Source of the DNA: Microbacterium sp. EST19A
Lineage (GTDB): Bacteria; Actinomycetota; Actinomycetes; Actinomycetales; Microbacteriaceae
NCBI RefSeq assembly: GCF_019969685.1
Contig: NZ_JAHXYZ010000001.1
Location: 124,001 to 188,000, forward strand
Length of the DNA stretch: 64,000 bases
Reading direction: 5' to 3'
The position numbers and the translations under genes are program-made. Positions 15,142 to 22,426 of the stretch are shown piece after piece. Position 1 is the stretch's first letter. The number at the start of each line of letters is the position of its first letter. The notes below the pieces were generated by a model. The model did no database searches. It saw nothing but the letters and a program-made list of their open reading frames with translations, and was not told where the DNA came from.

Positions 15142-16932
15142 TCAGCGCCGATCGGCGGCCCGGCCGACGTGTCCGGCGAGCGCATCGGCTGCACGGATGA
15201 GGCTCAGGTGCGACAGCGCCTGCGGGGTGTTGCCCGCCTGGCGATCGCCCTCGACGTCGTACTCCTCGGACAGGAGTCCGAGGTCGTTCGCCATCGCGAC
15301 GAGTCGCTCCATCAAGGCGGCGGCCTCGTCGACCCGGCCGGTCGCCGCGTACTGCTCGACGAGCCAGAAGCTGCAGGCGAGGAACGGATGCTCACGCCCG
15401 GCGAGCCCGTCGACCCCGGACTCCGTGCGGTAGCGCAGCAGCAGCCCGTCGTGGAGCAGCGTGCTCTCCAGCTGATCCACGGTCCGCAGCATCCGAGGGT
15501 CGTCGGGGGCGCAGTACCCGACCTGCGGAAGGATCAGCAGCGACGCGTCGACATCCGCCGATTCGTAGTGCTGCACGAAGAAGCCCTCGGCGTGCACTCC
15601 GCGCTCGTCGATCTCGCGACGCAGAGCGTCTCGGGTCCGCTCCCAGCGCTCGGCATCGCCGCGGAGCCCGTGCTCACGCACCGCCCGGACGCCTCGGTCC
15701 ATCGCGGCCCACATCATGACGCGCGAATGCGTGAACCACCGGGGTTCGCCGCGGACCTCCCAGATGCCGTTGTCGGGTCGATCGAGCGAGGCGACCACAT
15801 GCTCGATGAGGGCACGCTGCAACGGCCAGGAGAAATCGCCCTCCTCGAGTCCGGCGATCCTGGCCGCCTCCAGCGCGACGAGCACCTCGCCGACGACGTC
15901 GCCCTGGTACTGATCGACCGCGCCGTTGCCGATGCGCACCGGCGCCGCGCCGTCGTACCCCGGCAGGCTCGGCATCTCCCGCTCCATCAGGTCGCGCTCC
16001 CCCGCGATCCCGTACATGATCTGCACCTCGCCCGGTTCACCGGCCACGGCGCGCAGCAGCCAGCGCCGCCATTGATGCGCCTCTTCGAGGAAGCCGTGCG
16101 CGATCAGGGCCTCGAGCGTCAGCGCGGCATCCCGCAGCCAGACGAAGCGGTAGTCCCAGTTGCGCGCGCCGCCGAACTGCTCGGGAAGAGAGGTCGTCGC
16201 CGCCGCGACGATGCCACCCGTGTCCTTGTTCGTGAGTCCCCGCAGCACCAGCAGCGACCGCACGACCTCGTCGCGGTGCGGGCCTTCGTGCGCGATCCCG
16301 CTGGCCCAGCCCTGCCACCAGGACCGGGTCGCCGCGAGGGCCTCGTCGACGTCGAGGGGTTTCGGCTGATGCTCGTGAGAGGGGAACCAGCTGAGCACCA
16401 GATCGCGGTGCTCGTCGGCGCCGACCGTCAGGGTCCCGCGGTGCACGTGATCGTCGGCGACGAGCTGCACGCCGCGCACGATCACCGCCTCGGGGCCCGC
16501 CGTCGCGCGCAGTGCCGGTTCCCGAGGCGTGCCGACCTGGCGCACCCACGGCAGCCGGCGGGAGTAGTCGAAGTGCAGCCGCAGCTCGGTGGTGAACTCG
16601 ACCTCGCCCGAGATGCCCACGATCCGACGCACGACGTCGGTGCGCACCGGCTGGTACGGGAGGAACTCCTGCACCTCCGCGATGCCGCCGGCGGTCTCCC
16701 AGCGGGTCACAAGGATGAACGTGTCGGAGATGTAGTGCCGGTGCGAGGTCGCCGTGTCGTCGGTGGGACGGAGGCTCCAGCATCCGTTGCGCGGTTCGCC
16801 GAGCAGGGCGCCGAACAGCGACGGCGCGTCGAACCGGGGAAGACAGAGCCAGTCGATGCTTCCCTCGCGGGACACGAGGGCGCCGGTGCGGCAGTCGCTG
16901 AGCAGGGCGTAGTCCTCGATCGGAGCGGGCAT
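15142..16932 (-). CDS. Glycoside hydrolase family 15 protein (trehalase/glucoamylase-like)
   Basis: A 596-residue cytoplasmic GH15 enzyme with no signal peptide. The N-terminal beta-sandwich starts PIEDYALLSDCRTGALVSREGSIDWLCLPRFDAPSLF, the standard opening of the family. The (alpha/alpha)6 barrel shows RNWDYRFVWLRDAALTLEAL (substrate-binding), with acidic residues in QYQGDVVGEVLVAL. Mycobacterial members hydrolyse trehalose, others alpha-glucans; the substrate here is undecided. It is divergent from the G6PDH-like gene, with 46 bp between starts. Confidence 0.9.
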   Translation of the reverse strand: MPAPIEDYALLSDCRTGALVSREGSIDWLCLPRFDAPSLFGALLGEPRNGCWSLRPTDDTATSHRHYISDTFILVTRWETAGGIAEVQEFLPYQPVRTDVVRRIVGISGEVEFTTELRLHFDYSRRLPWVRQVGTPREPALRATAGPEAVIVRGVQLVADDHVHRGTLTVGADEHRDLVLSWFPSHEHQPKPLDVDEALAATRSWWQGWASGIAHEGPHRDEVVRSLLVLRGLTNKDTGGIVAAATTSLPEQFGGARNWDYRFVWLRDAALTLEALIAHGFLEEAHQWRRWLLRAVAGEPGEVQIMYGIAGERDLMEREMPSLPGYDGAAPVRIGNGAVDQYQGDVVGEVLVALEAARIAGLEEGDFSWPLQRALIEHVVASLDRPDNGIWEVRGEPRWFTHSRVMMWAAMDRGVRAVREHGLRGDAERWERTRDALRREIDERGVHAEGFFVQHYESADVDASLLILPQVGYCAPDDPRMLRTVDQLESTLLHDGLLLRYRTESGVDGLAGREHPFLACSFWLVEQYAATGRVDEAAALMERLVAMANDLGLLSEEYDVEGDRQAGNTPQALSHLSLIRAADALAGHVGRAADRR

Positions 16933-16966
16933 CCGCTGAGTCTGACATGCCCGGCTGTGGAGCGGT

Positions 16967-16972
16967 TACGGT
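16967..16972 (+). promoter_or_regulatory. -10 box for leaderless G6PDH-like gene
   Basis: TACGGT ends 6 nt before ATG 16979. Confidence 0.55.
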
Positions 16973-16978
16973 GGGACC

Positions 16979-18343
16979 ATGACCGATGCGACGACGCTGG
17001 TGATCTTCGGGGCCGGTGGCGATCTCGCCGCCCGCCTCCTGCTTCCGGCTCTGGGACAGCTGCTCCTTCGCGAGCCTTCGCGTGTGGTCCACGTCGTCGG
17101 CGCCGACCGCGAGGACTGGACGGATGCCGACCTCGAAGCAGTGGTCCGGAAGTCGTTCGCGACGATGAAGGCCGAAGAGGCGGCATCCCGCGTCGAGGTG
17201 ACCTATCGCAAGACCGACATCACCCGGCCCGACGACCTGCGCGCGCTGCTGGAGGAGTGCACGGGGCAGGTCGCCCTGTACTTCGCCGTACCGCCCTCGA
17301 TCGCTGCGGCGTCGGTCGACGCCATGACGCCCGAGATGCTGCCCGCCGGCGCGATGCTGGTCATGGAGAAGCCGTTCGGTACCGACGAGGCCAGCGCCAG
17401 GGAACTGAACCGGACGCTCACGGCGCTCGTGCCGGAGAGCCAGGTGTTCCGCGTCGATCACTTCCTCGGCCGGTCCACGACGCTGAACCTGCTCGGCGCG
17501 CGCTTCGCCAACCGCATCCTCGAACCGCTCTGGTCGGCGGAGAGCATCGAATCGGTCGGCATCGTCTACGACGAGCGGCTGGCGCTCGAGGGACGCGCCG
17601 GGTACTACGACTCGGCCGGCGCACTGGTCGACATGATCCAGAGCCACCTGCTCCAGGTGCTGGCCGTGCTCGCCATGGAGGAGCCCGCGACGCTCGACGA
17701 GGTCGACTTCCGTGCGGCGACCGGGGCGGTGCTGCGGGCGACATCGGTGTGGGACGACGATCCGGTGGCGTCGACGCGCCGCGCGCGGTACACAGCGGGG
17801 AGCGTCGACGGCGTGGACAAGCCCTCGTACGTCGACGAGCCCGGAGTGGACCCGTCCCGCGAGACCGAGACGCTCGCCGAGGCGACGTTCGAGGTGCGCA
17901 ACGCCCGCTGGGCGGGGGTGCCCTTCCGGCTCCGCTCGGGCAAGGCTCTCGGCGAGCCCGCGACCGAGATCGTGGTGCGCTTCCGCCCCGTCCGGCACAT
18001 CCCGGCCGGTCTCACCGGATCGTCGGACGGCGCGATCCTGCGCTTCTCGCTCGGCCCGGACCGCATGTCGCTCGAACTGAACCTCAACGCCGCGGAGGAC
18101 CCGTTCGAGCTGGAGCGCGCGACGCTCTCGGCCGAGCTGGGAGAAGGGGCGCTGAAGGCCTATGCCGAGGTGCTCTCAGGTGTGCTCGACGGCGACCCTC
18201 TGCTGGCCGTCCGCGGCGATGCCGCCGAGCAGTGCTGGCGGATCGTCGATCCGATCCTGAAGGCGTGGCGCGAAGGCGCCGTGCCGCTCGAGGAGTACGC
18301 CGCCGGCACCGCCGGCCCCGAGGGGTGGCCCGACGTGCGCTGA
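16979..18343 (+). CDS. Glucose-6-phosphate dehydrogenase-like protein
   Basis: A 454-residue NADP-linked sugar-phosphate dehydrogenase. The N-terminal Rossmann loop reads FGAGGDLAARLLLPAL (canonical GASGDLAxRKLxPAL), MEKPFGTD is conserved, and the active-site motif is RVDHFLGRSTTLN with the catalytic His kept. The canonical motif is RIDHYLGKE; here K and E are replaced by R and S, suggesting a paralogue rather than the housekeeping Zwf. It probably oxidises glucose 6-phosphate or a related hexose phosphate for the pentose phosphate pathway. It is leaderless and not cotranscribed with opcA, tal or tkt genes. Confidence 0.82.
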   Translation: MTDATTLVIFGAGGDLAARLLLPALGQLLLREPSRVVHVVGADREDWTDADLEAVVRKSFATMKAEEAASRVEVTYRKTDITRPDDLRALLEECTGQVALYFAVPPSIAAASVDAMTPEMLPAGAMLVMEKPFGTDEASARELNRTLTALVPESQVFRVDHFLGRSTTLNLLGARFANRILEPLWSAESIESVGIVYDERLALEGRAGYYDSAGALVDMIQSHLLQVLAVLAMEEPATLDEVDFRAATGAVLRATSVWDDDPVASTRRARYTAGSVDGVDKPSYVDEPGVDPSRETETLAEATFEVRNARWAGVPFRLRSGKALGEPATEIVVRFRPVRHIPAGLTGSSDGAILRFSLGPDRMSLELNLNAAEDPFELERATLSAELGEGALKAYAEVLSGVLDGDPLLAVRGDAAEQCWRIVDPILKAWREGAVPLEEYAAGTAGPEGWPDVR

Positions 18344-18414
18344 CCGCTCCGCGATGCCGGGAGGGCGGATGCCGGAGCGCGGCGTGTACGGACGAAGACG
18401 TCGGTGCGCGGGGT

Positions 18415-18420
18415 TAGGGT
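18415..18420 (+). promoter_or_regulatory. -10 box for leaderless YqaJ-type gene
   Basis: TAGGGT ends 6 nt before GTG 18427. The GAGGA between them could equally serve as a very close SD. Confidence 0.45.
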
Positions 18421-18426
18421 CGAGGA

Positions 18427-19107
18427 GTGAACCCCGAACTCGCCGCTCGCATCGTCGCGGACTCCCGCGATCGCGTGGCGTGGATGCGGGCTAGATCCCG
18501 CGGCATCACCGCGACCGACGTCGCCGGGCTCACCAGTGAGAAGTCGATCTCCCGCGCTGCCGATGCCAAGCTCGGCGGCGGACCGCGGTTCGGCGGCAAC
18601 GCGTACACCGACCACGGTCGTCGTCGCGAGCCGGAGATCGCCGCCTGGGTCGCCGCGACCCACGGCATCCTCCCGTCCTCGGCGCTCTTCCGCGCCGAGG
18701 TGGAGCACCGGCACCTCGCGACCCCCGACGGCATCGCCGTCGATGCGGCGGGGCGCGTGAAGCTCGCCGAGATCAAGACCACGAACAAGCCGTGGAACGG
18801 CATCCCCCGCACGTACCTCCGCCAGATGTGGTGGCAGCAGCACGTGCTGGGTGCCGAGCGCACGCTGTTCGTCTGGGAGCAGCACGAGGACTTCTCCCCC
18901 ATCCACGACGAGCCGAAGTGCGTGTGGATCGACCGCGACGACCGCGAGATCGCGAAGCTCGTGAGCCTCGCGACCGACCTCATCGACGAGCTCTACCGCC
19001 GCACCACGGGGCAGCAGCCGCCCACGCGCATCGCCGACGTGGCCGCCAGTCGCCGCGAGCAGCTGCGTGATCGCGACGCGTTCCGCGCCCTGGCCTTGGC
19101 GGACTGA
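18427..19107 (+). CDS. YqaJ-type (lambda exonuclease-like) nuclease domain protein
   Basis: A 226-residue protein with a PD-(D/E)XK nuclease core. The sequence runs TATDVAGL ... YTDHGRRREPEIAAW (helix with E) ... LATPDGIAVD ... KLAEIKTT ... YLRQMWWQQHVLG. The D (in TPDGIAVD), E-x-K (EIKT) and Q-x-x-Q pattern are as in YqaJ/lambda Exo recombinases. These are usually phage enzymes that resect double-stranded DNA ends; no phage genes or single-strand annealing partner are nearby, so this looks like a domesticated chromosomal copy. The start is GTG at 18427. Confidence 0.75.
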   Translation: MNPELAARIVADSRDRVAWMRARSRGITATDVAGLTSEKSISRAADAKLGGGPRFGGNAYTDHGRRREPEIAAWVAATHGILPSSALFRAEVEHRHLATPDGIAVDAAGRVKLAEIKTTNKPWNGIPRTYLRQMWWQQHVLGAERTLFVWEQHEDFSPIHDEPKCVWIDRDDREIAKLVSLATDLIDELYRRTTGQQPPTRIADVAASRREQLRDRDAFRALALAD

Positions 19108-19127
19108 CCCGCCGGACTCCGCACGTC

Positions 19128-19649
19128 TCAGACCGTGCAGGTCGCGCCCAACCCGAGCAACCCGATGGCCAGTCTCCTCGATGCTCCGGCGGACACCCAG
19201 TTGCTCCCCATGACGTTCGTCGCGGTCAGAGTGGTCGTGCTCCCGAGGAGGTTCACGACCAGGCTCGTCAGCAGCGCCTGGTTGAGCGTGGTCGAGTACG
19301 TGTAGAGGCCGCCCACCGGGCCGCTGGAAGCGATGTTCGCCGCCGGTACCGTGCCCGTGTTGGAGCCGGATGTCGCCGTCATCCGCACATTGGCGAGCGG
19401 ATACGCCGACGTCCACGTGATCGTCACGCTCTGGAAGACCAGACCGACACCGATCACGGAGAGGTTCTGGATGGTGCAGCCCGTGATCGTCGGCGTCGAC
19501 AGCGTCAGCGCGGAGGCCGGCGCCGTCGTCAACTCGGCGTCGGTCCATGCCGCCTCCGTGAGACCGGCAGAGGGAGCAGCCGCGACCCCGACGAGAACCG
19601 ACAGTCCGAGAACGGCAGCGGTCACCCGCCGTCGCATCCCGCGGGTCAT
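19128..19649 (-). CDS. Exported protein with alternate (SipW-type) signal
   Basis: 173 residues. An Arg-rich N-terminus and hydrophobic helix (VTAAVLGLSVLVGVAAAPSAG) are followed by LTEAAWTDAE, matching the AxWxD/E signature after the h-region of SipW-dependent signal peptides. The rest is a Thr/Ser/Ala-rich, probably beta-rich domain with cysteines near positions 58 and the C-terminus that may form a disulfide. It is last in a five-gene operon; its ATG overlaps the previous stop (ATGA). The likely location is the cell surface or medium. Function unknown. Confidence 0.7.
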   Translation of the reverse strand: MTRGMRRRVTAAVLGLSVLVGVAAAPSAGLTEAAWTDAELTTAPASALTLSTPTITGCTIQNLSVIGVGLVFQSVTITWTSAYPLANVRMTATSGSNTGTVPAANIASSGPVGGLYTYSTTLNQALLTSLVVNLLGSTTTLTATNVMGSNWVSAGASRRLAIGLLGLGATCTV

Positions 19650-20308
19650 CGGGAGCCTCGGCTCAGACCCAGGGGGTCCGCATCGGGGGCAGCTCGGCGG
19701 CGCGCCAGGACGAACAGCCCCGCGCCCAGGACGAGCACCGCGCCGCCCGTGAGGATCCAGGGCACGGGGGACGACGGACCGGTGGTCGCCAGCCCGCCGT
19801 CCGGTCCGGCGACGACGGTCTCGCCTTCGCCGCTGGCGTGGACCCGCACATTCGTGGAGCCGGACTCCGCGTCACCGCGGATCGCGATGCTGAGCCGAAG
19901 GTGCGCGATGTCGGTGTCGGCCATCTCGGCGAGCCTCACTTCGCTGCCGTCGCGCGGGATGTCCCACCCCGACCGCAGCACGATCTCTCCTCCCGGGCAT
20001 CCGTCGGCCTCCCATTCCTCTCCGCAGAGCGAGGCGTCCAGGAGCAGTGGAGCATCGCCGGTGGCGCTGACACCGATCGTCACCGTGCCGGGGTCGGGGG
20101 CATCGGCGCTCACGGCCACGTCCCACTGCACGGGCTGGTCGGGCAGCAGGGTGCCGGCCGCGTCCCAATCGGCGACGGACACGAGCCTCAGGACCTGCCC
20201 CTGGATCACCTCGGTCGTGGGCGCCGCCCATGCGGGTGAGGCGGAGGCGACGAGCGCAAGCGCGACGACGGCACTCGCACCGGCACGGGTGATCGACCGG
20301 CGGTTCAT
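19646..20308 (-). CDS. Surface protein with LAxTG sorting signal
   Basis: 220 residues. A Sec signal peptide ends SPAWAA at residue ~30. A mature domain of ~150 residues follows, with one Cys pair (LCGEEWEADGC). The C-terminus is a sortase-type sorting signal: GLATTG, a hydrophobic helix (VPWILTGGAVLVLGAGLFVLA) and RRRAAP. LATTG fits the LAxTG motif used by class E sortases of high-GC actinobacteria, so the protein is probably anchored to peptidoglycan; no sortase gene is in the window. It overlaps sipW upstream (ATGA) and the next gene downstream, so it may be the wall anchor for the alternate-signal proteins (inference). Confidence 0.75.
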   Translation of the reverse strand: MNRRSITRAGASAVVALALVASASPAWAAPTTEVIQGQVLRLVSVADWDAAGTLLPDQPVQWDVAVSADAPDPGTVTIGVSATGDAPLLLDASLCGEEWEADGCPGGEIVLRSGWDIPRDGSEVRLAEMADTDIAHLRLSIAIRGDAESGSTNVRVHASGEGETVVAGPDGGLATTGPSSPVPWILTGGAVLVLGAGLFVLARRRAAPDADPLGLSRGSR

Positions 20309-20943
20309 GAGCGCCTGTCCCTCCGGAGTGCTCCGCCGGCCGCGAGTCCGTCGTCGGGGACCTCGACGACGGATGGTCCGACGGAGGACACGGGGGACGC
20401 CTCCGCCGGAGCTTCGGATGCCGGAGGTGAGGCGCGCTCCTTCCGGGGCCAGAACGCCCAGACGACGAGCGCGGTGGCCCCGAGAGTCACCCCGCCGAGC
20501 ACCCACGGGCTGCCGAACCACACCACGACGTAGGCGAGGCCGGGCACCGAGCCGCGCACGATCCTGACCTCCTCGACGAGGTAGGGATCGGGATCCTCGA
20601 CATCGTTCGCGTCGCCTCGCATCCGGATGGTCCGTGCCCCATCATCGCCTGCGGCCTCGACGGCGATCACGCGGTGCGTGATCGGCAGAGCATCTGCCCG
20701 ATCGACCGTCACGACGTCGCCCACGACGACCTCGGATGCCGGGATCTTCTGCACCAGCGCCACGGAGCCGGCCGGAATGGTCGGCGACATCGACCCGGTC
20801 TTGAACATGATCAACGAGTAGCCGCCGGTGTACGCCATGATGACGAGCACGATGCAGACCACGCCGCCGAGTGCGGCGAGAGTGAGGAGCGCCTCGCGCA
20901 CACCGCGACCGACGGTCCGCGCCCCGCGAGCGATCGTGTCCAC
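20305..20943 (-). CDS. sipW: SipW-like signal peptidase I
   Basis: 212 residues with an N-terminal membrane helix (ALLTLAALGGVVCIVLVIMAYTGG), catalytic Ser51 in GSMSPTIPAGS, and His90 in ALPITHRVIAV. His in place of Lys marks the ER/SipW type of signal peptidase. A second C-terminal helix (WVLGGVTLGATALVVWAFW) is followed by an 80-residue acidic/Ala-rich cytoplasmic tail. It should cleave the alternate signal peptides of the flanking operon products. The GTG start at 20943 lies 8 nt after the previous stop with no clear SD, so translation is probably coupled. Confidence 0.88.
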   Translation of the reverse strand: MDTIARGARTVGRGVREALLTLAALGGVVCIVLVIMAYTGGYSLIMFKTGSMSPTIPAGSVALVQKIPASEVVVGDVVTVDRADALPITHRVIAVEAAGDDGARTIRMRGDANDVEDPDPYLVEEVRIVRGSVPGLAYVVVWFGSPWVLGGVTLGATALVVWAFWPRKERASPPASEAPAEASPVSSVGPSVVEVPDDGLAAGGALRRDRRS

Positions 20944-20951
20944 GGGGCGAC

Positions 20952-21587
20952 TCAGTTCGTGGTTCCGGTGAAGGTCCACGTGGGTTTGACGGCTCCCCCT
21001 TGTGCGGTGGTCGCGGCGTCCGTGGGCAGGGTGAGCACGATGCAGTAGGTGATGGTGTTCACCGGGCCGACCGTGAGCGCCTGAGCGGTGAGTGCGGGGA
21101 CCGCCGTGAGCGCGCCGGTCGCCGGCAGCGCCGTCGTGCAGTTCGCCGGTGCGGCGACCACCGAGATGCCCACTCGCAGCGCGTCCTGCAGAGCGAGATC
21201 GGCTCCGGTCGGAGTGCCGTTCGCGTTGTTGGTCACCGCCACTCCGGTCAGGTTCACGGTTCCCGGGAGGGTTCCGGACGCTTGGACCTGCACGTAGGCG
21301 GCTCGCGTCTGCCCCGGCCAGAGTCCCCCGGCGTTCAGCGGCACCGTCAGCACCGTCTCGGTGGGTCCGTGCGACGCGAAGGCCGTCGCGGTGTCCGATC
21401 GGGACACGATCGAGAAGGTTCCCGCGCTGACCGCGGACGTCGCGATCTCCTGATCCGTCCACGCCGCGATCGTCATGGTCGCCCCCACGCCGAGGACGAG
21501 TCCGCCGGCGAGCAGCGCTCGCACCCGCCGGAAGGCGCGCGCGGGGCGCCGCCCGGCTGTCCGTCGCTCGCGACGGGAGGGACTCAC
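20952..21587 (-). CDS. SipW-dependent exported protein
   Basis: 211 residues. The signal RALLAGGLVLGVGATMTIAAWTDQE carries the AAWTDxE signature that follows the h-region in SipW substrates. The mature part (GTFSIVSRSD ... TVPLNAGGLWPGQTRAAYVQVQASGTLPGTVNLTGV ...) resembles the beta-sandwich of TasA/camelysin-like proteins. Two cysteines (APANCTT and ITYCIV) may pair. The start is GTG 21587, overlapping the upstream stop (GTGA). It is probably a fibre or surface component; its function here is not known. Confidence 0.75.
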   Translation of the reverse strand: MSPSRRERRTAGRRPARAFRRVRALLAGGLVLGVGATMTIAAWTDQEIATSAVSAGTFSIVSRSDTATAFASHGPTETVLTVPLNAGGLWPGQTRAAYVQVQASGTLPGTVNLTGVAVTNNANGTPTGADLALQDALRVGISVVAAPANCTTALPATGALTAVPALTAQALTVGPVNTITYCIVLTLPTDAATTAQGGAVKPTWTFTGTTN

Positions 21588-22135
21588 TGCACCGAGGTCG
21601 CGTTCCACTGCCATGTGACGGTCCCCGTGTCGCCCTGCTCGATGCCTCCCGCGCCATCCTCCGCCGTGACCTGGATGCACAGGTTCACATCGGTACCGGG
21701 TGTCATCGTGGTGGGCACGGCGGTGCCGGCGGCGAACGCGGCCGCATCACAGCCGAACGTCGCCCCCGTCGACACGACGGCGTAGCCCAGCTTTCCCGCG
21801 GTGACGAAGTCACCCGTTCCCACAGGAGCGACCGAGTCGAGCGTCGCGTCGTAGGTGCCGCCGAGTCGGAGCGCGTAGGGCGCGTACACCACGTCGTCGG
21901 GGCTGAGGTTGGTGGGGTTGAGCGCGAAGCTCAAGGTCGCGCCCGGGCTCGTCGGATGCTCCGCGAATGTAGTCCCGTCGGTCGATCCGGTGAACGTGAA
22001 CGATCCCGCGGTGAAGGTGCCGGTGGCGAATTCGGAGTCGTTCCACGCGGCGAGCGTCACCGCTGCGCCGACCCCGAGCACGAGCCCGCCCGCGAGAACC
22101 GCGGCCACCTTCCGCCTGGTGTCTGTCTTTGCCAT
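21584..22135 (-). CDS. SipW-dependent exported protein (RER_14450-type)
   Basis: 183 residues, first gene of the operon. The signal VAAVLAGGLVLGVGAAVTLAAWNDSEFATGTFTAGSF is the alternate-signal class often named RER_14450 family, with WNDSEFA at the cleavage region. The mature domain has FALNPTNLSPDDVVYAPYALRLGG, typical of TasA-like SipW substrates, and two cysteines. ATG 22135 was chosen over an upstream in-frame ATG because MAKTDTRRK directly precedes the h-region. About 185 bp separate it from the MarR operators, with no clear promoter seen. Confidence 0.78.
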   Translation of the reverse strand: MAKTDTRRKVAAVLAGGLVLGVGAAVTLAAWNDSEFATGTFTAGSFTFTGSTDGTTFAEHPTSPGATLSFALNPTNLSPDDVVYAPYALRLGGTYDATLDSVAPVGTGDFVTAGKLGYAVVSTGATFGCDAAAFAAGTAVPTTMTPGTDVNLCIQVTAEDGAGGIEQGDTGTVTWQWNATSVQ

Positions 22136-22320
22136 GTCTCGTTCCCCCTCAGGATCGGTCGCCGGCAGGAACACGGGCCTCCTCCGAGACCTCTCATTCC
22201 GCCGGTTTCAGTCTTTCAGGCAAATCCCAGGTGACAAGCAGTTTCCGCGCACGAAGAACGCACATCGCGCGCAGGCGACCCCTGCTCTCGTCGCGGAATC
22301 GCCACCTCTCGCCGGGAATG

Positions 22321-22366
22321 GTTGACGATTGTCAACGATGTGCGTATAGTTGACGAAGTTCAACTA
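22321..22366 (+). promoter_or_regulatory. Promoter of MFS-marR operon with two MarR-type operators
   Basis: GTTGACgattGTCAAC (22321-22336, perfect palindrome) covers the -35 TTGACG (22322-22327). TAGTTGA/TCAACTA (22347-22366) covers the end of the -10 TATAGT (22345-22350) and the start site. The spacer is 17 bp. Confidence 0.8.
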
Positions 22367-22426
22367 TCTCGTGCGCGCCAGAGCTGTCGCAGCATCCACC
22401 CGCGACCACCCGAAAGGTGCCCGGCA

